Assembly (NCBI GenBank): GCA_963576785.1
Contig: OY756141.1
Coordinates: forward strand, 2,356,001-2,420,000
Origin: Chlorophyllum brunneum
Lineage: Eukaryota > Basidiomycota > Agaricomycetes > Agaricales > Agaricaceae
Length of the DNA: 64,000 bases
Reading direction: 5' to 3'
This document shows, piece after piece, positions 43,677-55,191 of the stretch. The translations under genes and the position numbers were made by a program. A model generated the notes under the pieces. That model had not been told where the DNA came from and ran no database searches. It saw nothing but the letters and a program-made list of their open reading frames with translations. Numbering within the stretch: the stretch's first letter is position 1; every line of letters begins with the position of its first letter.

Positions 43677-44837
43677 GAGTAGTAGTAGCTCATCAAGAAC
43701 ACCAAGAAGACCAAGAGCTCCAAGACTAACAGATATCCAGGGATCACCAGTAGCCACCGGATCCAAATGACAAACAGAACCAGAAATCCCTGAAAGCCTT
43801 AAGCAGCAGAAATCCGATCACAGTATAGACAAAGACACAGCTCTTTTCGAGACCCTATTCAACACAGACATTACCAAGACCACATCCAACATAGAAGTTG
43901 CCAAAGTACTATCCAATATAGAAATCACCAAAACCTATGAGAATGAACACAGTGAACCAGAGACAGAATCAGAAATGGCTGATGAAATCAACTTCCCAAA
44001 GAACCTAGCCCCAGAACCAGGATACTTCAATGGAAATAGAACCAAGTTTGATGATTGGTGGAGAGAATGTCCCTATGGACACTCTTCAACAAGATTGATG
44101 ATAATGAACAAAAGATAATTGGAGTATTAGCACAAATGAAAGGAGGACTAGCAGGTCCTTATGCAAATGCCAAGTTACAAATGATTCAAGACAAGAAAAC
44201 GCTAGCATTTGATGACTTTGCAAAGGAAATAGTAGCTACCTTCTCCTTGGGAAATAGAAAAGTTATAGCAGAAGGTGAAATTGAGTTGTTCAAATAGGGA
44301 AAGAGGAATACTGCAGACTTCTTAATAGAGTTTGAAGCATTGAAAACCCAAGTAGGAACAGACGATATATACACCATATTCCTCCTCAAACAACACACCA
44401 GAGCAGACATCATCCAAACCATAGTAGGCTATCTGTCAGCCTCAATCCCAGATACATACAGCAAATGGAGGAACATGATCCTTATAGTAGGACAAGGATA
44501 TAAAACTGCAGATATTACACAAGGAGATGTCAGAACCAGTACTGGAGTCACATACAGAGGTGGAGGGCAACCAATGGAGATTTGCAAACAGAGGGCAGAT
44601 ACTGATCAGAATGGCAAACCAAGATGTTTCCACTGTAACCTATATGGACATATTGCCAAATATTGCCACAAGAAGATGAAAGTCACATACACCAAAATAA
44701 TGTGCTATAATTGTGGCAAGCAAGGCCACATCTTGAAGAATTGCAAAGTACCAAAGAAAGCATATATCAGAGAGATCACCAAGGAAACTAAACAAGACAA
44801 AGAGGCAAAGGAGGATTTTGCCAAAGGCTCTGAGTAG
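43677..44837 (+). pseudogene. GYP-2 gag
   Basis: Starts MSSSSSSRTPRRPRAPRLTD, then repeats of the SNIEVAK/SNIEITK kind, NLAPEPGYFNGNRTKFDDWW, and the capsid 44055-44297. One stop (TAG) at 44297. C-terminal 165 codons (44340-44837) carry two CCHC zinc knuckles, CFHCNLYGHIAKYC and CYNCGKQGHILKNC, that bind genomic RNA. A small frame slip near 44065 separates N and C parts. Ends GSE-TAG. Confidence 0.9.
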
Positions 44838-46250
44838 GTGCAAACCTGTGAGCCAATAAATCTAGAGCTCCTGTTTTACTTCATAATAGATGATATATGA
44901 TTCCACAGAAAAGGAACTCGACATGCAAACTTCTCCTTGACTCAACAATTAGAACAGCAAAAGGACCTAAACAAATCACCACACTGGTAGATTCTGGATA
45001 CACCCACACATGCATAGCACAGAGAATAGTAGAAGAAGAATGAATCACAACCAAATCCCTCAAAACCCCAATATGAGTAATCAATGCTGATAGAACCAAA
45101 AACAAGAAGAGAGAAATAACAAAAAGGGAGAAATAACAGATATGGCACAACTGGTATTAAGCAATGGTAAACATACAGAAGAAATCGAAGTAATGGTAAC
45201 ACAACTGGAGAGCACAGACCTATACCTTGGATATGACTGGCTAGTCAAACACAACCTGGAAATTGACTGGAAAAACAACATAATACACTTCAACAGATGC
45301 CCAAAGGATTGCACTACACACCACAACAACATACAATTCAACGAGAGAATACACACAATCAAGAAATACATAGAGGAAAATAAAACAGACCAAACCAACC
45401 CAGAAGACCTACCGACATACCTACAACAATACACGCACCTGTTCAACAAGAAGAACTTTGACAAACAAGCACATGATATGGGACCATGAAATAAACCTGT
45501 CAGAAAGCACACTACCAGTATTACAGTCCAAAGTCTATCCAATGACAATAATGGAAAAGCAAGAACTACAGAAATTCCTTGATGAATATCACCTCAGAAC
45601 AAATTCAGCCATCACAATCCCCTTATGTGACCCCATGCTTCTTCATACCCAAGAAAGACAGAACCAAGTGACTAGTACAAGACTACAAAAAACTAAATGA
45701 ACACATGATTAAAGACAAAACACTACTTCCATTGATAAGTGAAGTAATTGACAGACTCAAGGATGTGAAAGTTTTCAACAAACTTGACATTATTTGGGGA
45801 TACAACAATGTCTGGATCAAAGAAGGCAATGAATGGAAAGTAGCATTTGTAATGAACAATGGACTATTTGAACCAATGGTCATGTTTTTTGGAATGAGTA
45901 ACTCACCAGCGATATTCCAAAGGATGATGAACACAGTCTTCCAAGAGATACTACACAAATAAGCAGTCATCAACTACATGGATGACTTTGTCATCCCTGG
46001 AACTACATAACAGGAACTTAAAGATAGAATAAAACAATTTCTTGATATTGCAGCAAAATACCAACTATATTTCAAAAGATTAAAATGCTTATTTAATGCG
46101 AAGGAGATACCAATATTAGGATTTGTGGTTGGACAAGACAGAATTAAAATAGAGAAGAAAAAGATGAAAGCAGTGAAAAAAAGACCAATACCCAAATTCC
46201 TGAAAGACATCAAGAAATTCCTAGGATTTGCAAACTTCTACTGACAATTC
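44838..46250 (+). pseudogene. GYP-2 pol: protease and RT
   Basis: Protease LVDSGYTHTCIAQRIVEEE; DLYLGYDWLVKHNLEID; RT VYPMTIMEKQELQKFLDE, FNKLDIIWGYNNVWIKEGNE, FGMSNSPAIFQRMMN, and an intact catalytic NYMDDFVIPGTT after a TAA at 45960-45962. A frame slip occurs near 45470. The start frame follows the conserved gag-stop junction with two TGA codons where GYP-3 has CAA and CGA. Confidence 0.88.
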
Positions 46251-47400
46251 ATACATGACTTCAGCAATATAGCAGCCCCATTACATGAGTTGAAGAAAAA
46301 AGACATGCAATGGATATGGACGGAACAATAGCAACAAGCCTTTGAAAGAATCAAGGAAAAGGTCACAAGTGAGCCAGTACTAGCAATGCCACAAGACAAG
46401 GGACAATACAGAGTAGAAGTGGACATATCAGGATATGGAGTAGGGGTAGTACTATCACAGAAACAAAAAGAACACTGGCACCTGACTACTCAAGAACAAT
46501 GACACCAGCAGAACAAAACTATCAGATCTACAATAAAGAACTACTAGCCATCCAAAAAGCAATCAAAACCTGGAGACAATACCTACTTGACACCAATGAA
46601 CCATTCAAAATCTGGACCAATCACAAAAACCTGGAATACTTCCCAAAACTACAACAACTCACAGGATGACAAGCGAGGTGGCAGATAGAGCTACAAGAAT
46701 ATCATTACATGCTGAAACACATCCCCAAAAAGACCAACATGAAAGGTGATGTTTTATTGAGATTAACAAAAACTAACACCATACAAGACAACACTGATAT
46801 TATCTTACTACCAGGCCACTTATTCGAGGACAACACAATCACTACAATCCAACAGATTTGGGAAGTCTCAGAAGAAGAAGACCTGAAACACTGACTATGA
46901 AAGGAAACAAAAAGGGAAACACAGTGGCTAAAGGAAAAGGAGAAATGACCAGAGGAGATATAGGAAACAGATGGAGTACCAATGTTTGAAGGGAGAATAT
47001 ATGTCCTATCCAACAGCCAAATATGACAAGAAATACTCCAACAACACCATGATGAGACAGATGTAGGACATCCAGGACAATACTGAATGATTGAACTCTT
47101 TAAATGAAGTTATTGGTGGCCTCAAATGTGCAATAACATCAAACAATACATCAGAGGGTATGAAGCATGCCAACAAAACAAAATACTCCAAACAAGACTG
47201 ACAACACATTTTCACCCATTACCAACACCAGCAGAACCTTGGGAAGAAATATCAATTGACATGATAGGACTATTACTAGAGTCAGAGGGATATAATGTAA
47301 TACTTGTCATAGTTGATTGTTTCAGCAAAATGATCAGACTATGCACAGTTAACACAACCTTAACATTTGAGGAGCTAGGAAATATCTACTGAGATGATAT
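46251..47400 (+). pseudogene. GYP-2 pol: RNase H and integrase N-terminal part
   Basis: RNase H remnants: YRVEVDISGYGVGVVLSQ, TMTPAEQNYQIYNKELLAIQ, WTNHKNLEYF (Asp to Asn). Then YVLSNSQI, HHDETDVGHPGQY, INQYIRGYEACQQNKILQT (zinc region, one Cys changed) and the integrase first Asp in SIDMIGLLLESEGYNVILVI, VDCFSK. Many stops, mostly TGA for CGA. Confidence 0.85.
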
Positions 47401-48297
47401 ATGGAGAACACATGGGATACTCTACAGAATCATCAGCAACAGAGGTCCACAATTCACATCAAAATTCATAGCAGAACTATATCAAGCAACTGGCACCCAA
47501 TGAAACTTATCCATGGCATACCACCCACAAACTGACAGTCAAACAGAGTACATCAACCAGGAGGTCAAGACATACCTCAGAAATGTAATAAACCATATGC
47601 AGAACAACTGGAAAAAATAGTTAGCCACAGTGGAATTCCAATACAATAACAAAATCCATACTACCACTGGATATTCACCATTTGAAATAGTTTATGGATA
47701 ACACCCCTGGAAAGGAGATATAACAAACATTACCAAAGCACCTGCAATCACAGAATGAATAAAGGAGTTACAAAATATGCAACAAGAGGTGATGAAGATG
47801 CTATAATACAACTAGATGAAAATGGAGAAATGCAACAGCACCAAACTAGAACACGAATATATTCCAGGAGAACAAGTATGGCTCGAAGCAAGCAACATCA
47901 GGACAATGAGACCAACCAAGAAGCTAGATCACAAATGCTATGGACTGTTCCAAATAAAAGCAAAAATAGGCAAAACAAGCTACCAACTAGAATTACCTGA
48001 AACATGGGCAATACATAATGTGTTTAACAGCAGACTCCTCTTCTCCTATCAGAAACCCGAGTTCAACAGCCAGCATACCCCACCACCACTGATGCCCAAG
48101 ATCATCAATATGAAGTAGAGAAGATCCAAGGACACTGCACAAGAGGATGGCAAAATCAATTCCTAGTACACTGGAAAGGCTATACCTCTGAGGAAGACAC
48201 ATGGGAGAATGAGTCAGAACTAGAAAATGCTAAGGAGGCAGTTCAAGAATTTTTAGACAAGATTTCAAGGACAAAACCTATAAAAAGGGGGGGTAAA
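47401..48297 (+). pseudogene. GYP-2 pol: integrase core and chromodomain
   Basis: DDIWRTHGILYRIISNRGPQ (second Asp to Asn), YHPQTDSQTEYINQEVKTYL (Glu present), then EYIPGEQVWLEASNIRTMRP, TWAIHNVFNSRLLFSYQKPE. The chromodomain at the C-terminus reads FLVHWKGYTSEEDTWENESE, LENAKEAVQEFLDK; such domains direct chromoviruses to heterochromatin. The frame ends at a purine tract (about 48280-48298). Confidence 0.88.
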
Positions 48298-48409
48298 AAG
48301 TGATAATTATGAACAACAAACCTTGCATTACAAGAGACCACTACACCCAACGCACCACACACTGTATCCACTATACCCTAGACTTTGCCAATTATCTCCA
48401 CAACATACT

Positions 48410-49288
48410 ATGCATGCCAAATGCAAACCCATCCCCTTTCCAGCCAACAACACAGAATTCAAACAAGAACTCAATAATCTCCTCAATACCCAATCCACCA
48501 AAGACCAGATCAAATACTATACCACCACAACCAAAGGACTCATGTACATTGCTCATGCCATCAACAACCTCCAAATCCAAGCCAAAGCCCTGAGCTGTAT
48601 CTTACTTGTCACTACTACCAGAGCCTTCCCAGCTACTATGTCAACTGGAAAACATGAACTCATGAAGGAATTATTGGACAAAACAGCCACCAATCTCAAT
48701 GTATTGGTATACTCTGATACAAAGCAATGCATCCAAAGTACCTTAATTATGACAGGCGAAAGACTCAATCACCTCACTAATTCTAGTGACAACTCTACCT
48801 ACAGGCTTGCCCAAAAACTAATGGATCTAGACTTATACATCCCCACTACCTTACTCGACAAACTGCCCTACCACAAAGATGATGAACAGAAATGGTTAGA
48901 TAAAGGAATGGAGGGAATTGACAAATCAGTCCCAGACTATCTAATGGAACCAGATATGCAAGACAAAGTTGACTACCTCCTGATACAACTACCCAACATG
49001 GATCCACCATCCAAACTAACAATATTTAACCCACTACCATCTTATCTCACACTCAAGGATGGAGGACAATTCAAAGAAAGCTACTGGGAAGAGATAGTAC
49101 ACAACCTTATCACTGCAGAAACTAATGACACTGCTACATTTCGAGGATGCACTGTAGCCCTCTTTAGGGGAGGACAAGACCATGCCCTTTTCTGGATTGG
49201 ATGTTGATGCAAGTTAGGAATTCCGATGATCAGTCCTACTAAATGTCAACTTGTCAATGCTCTGCACAAAGAACAAGACAACAAGTAA
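48410..49288 (+). pseudogene. GYP-2 ORF3: extra protein downstream of pol, function unknown
   Basis: Separate ORF after the chromodomain. Start chosen at 48410 (MHAKCKPIPFPANNTEF), because GYP-3 and GYP-1 start at the same place (MPAKCQLTPYP, MSTKHRFTPFP). 265 codons to a TGA at 49205-49207, where one CGA-to-TGA change is likely; reading on gives CKLGIPMISPTKCQLVNALH and a stop at 49288, for about 292 codons. Mostly helical and polar, no membrane segment or signal, no CCHC, no env-like features. Conserved blocks: NNLQIQAKALS, GERLNHLTNSS, LMEPD.QD.VDYLL, ALFRGGQDHALFWIG. I recognise no family. Confidence 0.75.
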
Positions 49289-49331
49289 ACCACAATATTT
49301 CATGGGATCATGGACAAAAAAAGGGAGGTAT

Positions 49332-49636
49332 TGTTATGAACTATAGATAGACAGTACATTCCTATCATGCACCCATCATACTTATCATTTCTATGTATCC
49401 ATTTCATTCCTTGTTTTATCTCTTATAGCTGTACTCCTACTGACTTGTTCTACTCATCCCCTATGACTCCCTTACTCTGTTCCTTTATTATTAGCACTCA
49501 CCACTAGTATATAAAGTGTAGTAATACTTGATGTATTTCTTACACTTTGCCAATTGTATCATCCCTTTCTCTTTTCTCTACTTCCTTGTCTTTATCCAAA
49601 GACTTGCAACCTGAGTCCTAGACTAAGGTTGTAACA
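49332..49636 (+). repeat. GYP-2 3' LTR
   Basis: 305 bp, TGTTATGAACTATAG...GGTTGTAACA, preceded by the polypurine tract AAAAAAAGGGAGGTAT (49316-49331). Confidence 0.95.
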
Positions 49637-49641
49637 ATATT

Positions 49642-51462
49642 CTTAGGGATTATGAAAGGTACAAACCTTTTGGTCAGCCTAGACTAGGACAATAGAATCC
49701 TTGCCAACCTAATGCTCCCCTGGGTCTTAATGATTGTATTCTAGGAGAAAATGAGTATGCACCTAACAGGCTGCAACCTCTCCTGCCAGCATATGAGCAA
49801 AATATTGATATTGGTTTGCCCATGCTTGAGCCGAGTGAGGAAGAGCTTCACTGATTAATTCATGAAGGTAGTATGGAGTTAATCCATTACTGCCTCTCTA
49901 GGGCCAGTACAACTTCTCCATCATCATAGCCAGTCCGATTTTGGGACTTTGCCAAGTTGCCACCTACTGAGCATGACAAATGGCTTAAGGCATGTCTTGA
50001 AGAGCTTGATGTGCTCAGGAAATGCAATGTGTACAAGTTAGTAGACTACCCTACCAAGGGTATTAATATTGTTAAAAATAGATAGGTCTTTAACACTAAG
50101 TTGGACAGTCATTGCCATGCTCAACTAGTGGCAAAAGATTTCTCACAGAAAGAAGGTTTCGATTACAATGAGCTTTTCTCTCCAGTTGTCTGCTACAAAA
50201 TTTCTCATCTTTTGTTCTCCTTAGCAGTGGTTGAAGATTAGGAGATTGAAAGCATTGACATAAAAACCACCTATTTATATGGCAATCTAGATGAAGAAAT
50301 CTTCATGGAGCAACTGGAAGGATTTACACTTGGATGTAATAAAGTGTGGAGGTTACAAAAAGTATTGTATGGCCTTAAGCAAGCTGGCTTGGCTTGGTAG
50401 CATGTGATGACAAAGTCACTGCTTGCCATAGGTTTCAAGCAATATCTATCCAATGCTAGAGTATACTACAATTACTGTCCAAAAACTAGCTTGATCATGA
50501 TTGCTCTCGTCTATATCAACAATGTTGTCTTCATAGGCAAGAAGTGCCCCTTCTATTATCAAATGAAGAAAAACTTCATGGAACAATGGGAATGTCATGA
50601 TCTTGGAGAAACTACTGAGTTTTTTGGCATGACTATTTCACAGGACCAGAAGAACAAGCAGATCTATGTTAATCAAATTTCATATCTCAATAAAGTTCTT
50701 GCTAAATTTGGTGTTGCCATAAGGCCAACTCAAATGCCTCTTCCAGCAGGATGTGCTTTCCTACCCTACAAGGGTACCATTGACTCTGAGTTCTACCAGA
50801 AGTACCAACAACTTGTTGGATCCCTGATGTATCTCATGATTGGCTCACAACCTGATATTGCTTATGCCATTGTGAAACTAAGTCAGCAGATGGCTAGTCC
50901 ATCAGAGGAGCATTACAAGTATAGTTTATACTTATGTCACTATCTTCTGAGTATGAGATGCTATCACCTCATCTTTGACAGGCAATCAAAGAAGTCCATT
51001 CAAGGCTTCTCTGATTCTGACTTTGTGGGATGTCTTACTATATGTAAGTCTACTTCCAGCAATCTAGTCTTGTTTGCTGATAGACCAGTTTCCTAGTTAA
51101 GTCACTAACAAGCTACCACAGCACTGTCAACCACAGAAGCCAAGTATGTCACCATATGCAAGATATCTTGTCAACTGATTTGGATTCATCAACTACTAGG
51201 TGAAATTGGGTTCGAACAGCCTACTCTACATCTCATGTGTGACAATCTAGGATTGACCTTCTGGGCTTCAAACCTGGTTGTTGAACATTGATCTAAACAT
51301 GTCATGATTCACTGGCACTTCATCTGTGAACTTGTTGAGACAGACAAAATAGAACTATTTTATGTGGAGTCTGAAAAGAACCCTGCTGACATCTGTACAA
51401 AAAGTCTAGATACTATTAAATTTCAACAATGTTGCAATTATTTACCTATTCAGTTTGGTACT
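49642..51462 (+). pseudogene. COPA-3 pol: RT and RNase H
   Basis: Continues the spacer after GYP-2. The best piece is 50404-51096 (230 codons): SLLAIGFKQYLSNARVYYN, then LVYINNVVFIGKKCP with the catalytic DD read as NN, HDLGETTEFFGMTISQDQKN, YQQLVGSLMYLMIGSQPDIA, GFSDSDFVGCLTICKS. RNase H continues to GTEKNPADI-like residues and ends at about 51462 (LPIQFGT). Upstream fingers (49870-50400) have several stops. Confidence 0.9.
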
Positions 51463-51493
51463 TGATTTATATTGCACTTTGAGCTAGGAAGAG

Positions 51494-51938
51494 TGTTGTC
51501 ATTTGCACTTTCTAAGCTGCATTCTATGCAACTAGCTCTTTAGTATATTATTCACCTAATATTCATCATTGAGGCTATGCCCTTTGACTCACATTATACA
51601 CCTCCTACTTATGTATTTCATGAACTGACTGATTGCTGTCAGTCCAATTATGCTACTGGACACCACTGATGATATTATAGTGTTTCAAGGGACTCCGAAG
51701 TTATTACTGACTCATTATGCATAGTTATTACTTGTAGGTCTTAGGGTTTGCTACCTAGATACTTAGTATATAAAGCAGCATGTATTTTCTTATATTTCCT
51801 TAGACAATCTACTCAATTATTCTACCTTGCTCTACTCGACTACATAGCAACTCTCTTAGTAACTTCATTATTAACTAACCACTATATCAGTAAGTCAGAT
51901 TATACATCTGTCACTGTATATTACTGTGCTGGAAAACA
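51494..51938 (+). repeat. COPA-3 3' LTR
   Basis: 445 bp, TGTTGTCATTTGC...GGAAAACA, then AATTA and the second half of the GYP-1 RT. Confidence 0.93.
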
Positions 51939-51943
51939 AATTA

Positions 51944-54420
51944 TATGGATGATTTTGTTATCCTAGGAACTATGCAAAAAAAACTTGAAGAAAAAACAAA
52001 ATAATTCCTTGATATTGCAACCAAACACTAGTTATACTTCAAAAGGTCAAAATGCTTATTTGATGCAAAAAAGATACCAATACTAGGATTTGTGGTTGGA
52101 CAAAGCAGTGTTAAAATGATGGAGGAGAAAGTGAAAGCAGTAAAGGAATGGCTAACACCCAAATCCCTGAAAAATGTTGAAAAATTCCTAAGCTTTGCAA
52201 ACTTTTACTAATGATTCATATATGACCCCAGCAATATAGCAGCCCCCTTACATGAGCTGAAGAAGAAGGACAGTCAATGGATATGGGTAGAACAACAACA
52301 ACAAGCTTTCAAAAGAATCAAGGAAAAGGTTACAAGCAAACTGGTACTAGTAATACCACAGGACAAAGGACAATACAGGGTAGAGATAGACATATTAGGC
52401 TATGAAGTAGGAGTGGTACTATTACAGAAGCAGAAGAAACATTGGCATTCAATTACCTTCTACTCAAAAATGATGACACCTGCAGAATACAATTACCAAA
52501 TCTATGACAAAGAACTACTAGCCATCCAAGAAGCAATTAAGGCATAGAGACAATATCTGCTCAATGCTGATGAACTGTTTGAGATTTGGACCAACCATAA
52601 GAACCTGGAATATTTCCGAAAACCACAACAGCTCACAGGACAACAAACAAGATGGCAGATAGAGCTATAAGAATACCATTACATATCCCTAAGAAGACAA
52701 ACACAAAAGCAGATATATTATCAAGATTGACAAAAACTGATACTACCTGAGACAGAGCCAGAGATTGAGACTGCAGAAAAACGTGAGCCATTCCTCTGTG
52801 TATGTGCTACCTTCTTGCTAATCCTGGTCCAGTTTGTCAGAGACTTTTGGCCAAGAACAAAGACTCCATTGTGGCTGTTCAGGCTCTTGCCCATGGTTAT
52901 TTTTCAAGACAACACTGACATTACCTTACTACCTAACCATCTGTTTGACAATACATCCATGGAAATCTGATGAATCCGGGATATTTCAAGAGAAAAAAAC
53001 CTAAAACATTGACTACAAAAGAAAAGGAAGAGGGAAATGCAGTGGCTGAAAGAAAAGAAAAAGCAACCAAAAGAGGCATGGGAAATCAACATACCAATGT
53101 TTGAAGGAAGAATATATGTTCCATCCAACAGCCAAATACAACAAGAAATACTCTGGCAATACTACAACAAAACAGACATAGGACATCCAGGACAACATCA
53201 AATGATCAAACTTCTTAAATGGAGTTATTGGTAGCCCCAAATGTGCAACAATACATCAAAAGATGCAATACATGCCAACAAAAAAAAATACTCTGGATAA
53301 GACCCACAACACATCTTCACCCACTATTTGTACCAATGAAACCTTGGGAAGAAATATTAATTGACATGATAGGACTATTACTAGAGTCAGAATGACATGA
53401 TACTATACTTGTCATAGTTGATCATTTCAGCAAGATAATCAGACTGTGTACAGTTAACACTATCTTGACATCCAAGGAGCTAGGAGATATATATTGAGAT
53501 GATATATGGAGAATACATGGAATACCCTACAGGATCATCAGTGACAGAGGACCCCAATTTGTATCAAAATTTATGGCAGAATTATGCCAAACAACAGGTA
53601 CACAACAAAGCTTATCCATGGCATATCACCCATAAACTAACAGTCAAACTAAGTATATTAACCAGGAGATTAAAACATACCTTAGGAATGTAATAAACCA
53701 CATGCAGGATAACTGGAAGAAATGGCTAACCATAGCAGAATTCCAATACAATGACAAAGTCCACAATGCCACTGGATACTTGCCATTCCAAATAGTTTAT
53801 GGACAACATTCCCGGAAAGAAGATATAACAAACACAGCCAAGGCACCTGCAATCACAAAATAAAAACAGGAGTTACAAAACATACAACAAGAAACAATCA
53901 AAATGCTACAACACAGCCAAACCTAGATGGAGAAGTGTAACAGTACCAAACCAGAATATGAGTATATTTCAGAAAAACAAGTATGGCTCAAAGCAAACAA
54001 TATCAGGACAGCAAGACCAACCAAGAAGCTTGATTATAAATGCTATGAACCATTCCAAATAAAAGCAAAAATAGATGAAACAAGTTACCAACTGGAACTA
54101 CCTGAAACATAGACAATACACAATGTGTTTAACAGCCAACTCCTCTCCCCTTATCACAAACCTGAGTTTGACAGCCAGTATGCTCTGCTACTACCAATGC
54201 CCAAGATCATCAATGATGAAGAACAGTATGAAGTAGAAGAGATCCAAGAACACTGCACAAGAAGATAGAAAAATCAATATCCAGTATACTGGAAAGGATA
54301 TACCTCCAAAGAAGATACATGGAAAGACAAGTCAGAACTAGAAAATGCTAAGGAGGCAGTTCAAGAATTTTTAGACAAGATTTCAAGGACAAAACCTATA
54401 AAAAAAAGAGGTAAAAAGTG
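51944..54420 (+). pseudogene. GYP-1 pol: rest of RT, RNase H, integrase, chromodomain
   Basis: Begins with the codons of MDDFVILGTM, completing the catalytic YMDD broken by COPA-3. RNase H (YRVEIDILGYEVGVVLLQ), a short unrelated-looking insert near 52750-52905, zinc region and integrase (LIDMIGLLLESE, VDHFSKIIRL, ISDRGPQFVSKFM, KYINQEI with Glu to Lys), then KMLQHSQT and the chromodomain region YPVYWKGYTSKEDTWKDKSE. Dozens of stops. The purine tract AAAAAAAAGAGGTAAAAAG lies at 54400-54418. Confidence 0.88.
52752..52905 (+). other. Unexplained ~150-bp insert in GYP-1 pol
   Basis: GYP-2 and GYP-3 go directly from the RNase H end (LTKTDTT) to DNTDITLLP. GYP-1 has about 150 extra bases between these (GACAGAGCCAGAGATTGAGA... 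to ...CATGGTTATTTTTC). It has no LTR, TIR or poly(A) that I can see; origin unknown. Confidence 0.5.
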
Positions 54421-54527
54421 ACAGTTATGAATAACAGACCTTGCATTACAAGAAATCATTATACTTGATGCACCTTATACTGTATCCACTGCATACTAGA
54501 CCTTGCCAACTACCTTTACAACACACC

Positions 54528-54804
54528 ATGTCTACCAAACATAGATTCACTCCTTTCCCAACCAACAACTCAGAATTCAAACAAGAACTTGCCAACCTCC
54601 TTAATACCCAATCCACTAAAGAACAGATTGAACACTACACCTCCACCATCAAAGGGCTCACATATATTGCCCATGCTATCAACAACCTCCAAATCCAAGC
54701 AAAAGCCTTAAGTCATATCCTAATTGTCACTACCATCAGAGCCTTCCCTACTACTATGTTCTCTGAAAAGCATGAACTTATGAAGGAGTTACTGGATAGA
54801 GCAG
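54528..54804 (+). pseudogene. GYP-1 ORF3, N-terminal part
   Basis: MSTKHRFTPFPTNNSEFKQE, LINTQ-like, TKEQIEHYTSTIKGLTYIAH, AINNLQIQAKALSHIL and KHELMKELLDRA match GYP-2 ORF3 for the first 90 codons without a stop. GYP-3 interrupts the frame at AGCAG (54800-54804). Confidence 0.85.
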
Positions 54805-54969
54805 TGTTACGAACTATAGTTAAACCGTTCATTCCTATCTTGCGCCCGTTACCTCGTGTACCCTCATACTTGTTTCATCCCTCGTTCCATCCCCTGTTCC
54901 ATCCCTAAAGGCTATGCCTCCTATCTGACTCGTTTACTCGTCTCTCTTATTATTAGCCGCCACTACTAG

Positions 54970-54978
54970 TATATAAAG
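54970..54978 (+). promoter_or_regulatory. GYP-3 LTR TATA box
   Basis: TATATAAAG. With usual spacing of about 30 nt the transcript would start near 55000-55005, exactly at ACACTTTACCAA (55004-55015). Confidence 0.75.
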
Positions 54979-55003
54979 TGTAGTAATACTTGATGTATTC
55001 CTT

Positions 55004-55015
55004 ACACTTTACCAA
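55004..55015 (+). promoter_or_regulatory. GYP-3 self-primer in the LTR
   Basis: ACACTTTACCAA is the exact reverse complement of TTGGTAAAGTGT in the primer binding site (55100-55111). In Tf1-type chromoviruses the mRNA 5' end folds back and primes reverse transcription; position and complementarity here fit that mechanism. Confidence 0.75.
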
Positions 55016-55098
55016 TCGTATCATCCCTTCTTCCTTTCTCTACTTCCTTTCCTTTATCCAAAGACTTGCAACCTAAGTCAGAGACTAAGGTCGTAACA

Positions 55099-55111
55099 TT
55101 TGGTAAAGTGT
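55099..55111 (+). promoter_or_regulatory. GYP-3 primer binding site
   Basis: TTTGGTAAAGTGT immediately after the LTR. No match to the copia half-tRNA site; complementary to 55004-55015. Confidence 0.8.
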
Positions 55112-55191
55112 CATTTGACTCACCTTGCAAGAGAGGTACCACTATTCGTAGCTAGGCTTGGAATAATAGCCTCTGACCAGGACGACAGTAT

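Larger units (their letters stand above)
43277..49636 (+). mobile_element. GYP-2: full-length Ty3/gypsy chromovirus
   Basis: 6,360 bp with two 305-bp LTRs (43277-43581, 49332-49636), flanked by ATATC (43272-43276) and ATATT (49637-49641), one transition apart; COPA-1 has the undisturbed GATATCCTTAGGG. It encodes gag, protease, RT, RNase H, integrase, chromodomain and the extra ORF3. LTRs differ by roughly nine transitions by eye. Intermediate age between GYP-1 and GYP-3. Confidence 0.95.
39120..51938 (+). mobile_element. COPA-3: full-length Ty1/copia element, split by GYP-2
   Basis: LTRs 39120-39564 and 51494-51938 (445 bp each), flanked by AATTA (39115-39119 and 51939-51943). It inserted into the GYP-1 RT between the codons of NY and MDDF. 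GYP-2 sits in its spacer region. Stops and CpG decay affect all ORFs; its LTRs differ at many transitions, so it is old. Confidence 0.93.
54805..55098 (+). repeat. GYP-3 5' LTR
   Basis: TGTTACGAACTATAG...GGTCGTAACA. It carries the promoter and the self-primer described separately. A 12-bp stretch with CCCTCGTTCCAT is absent from the 3' LTR. Confidence 0.96.
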
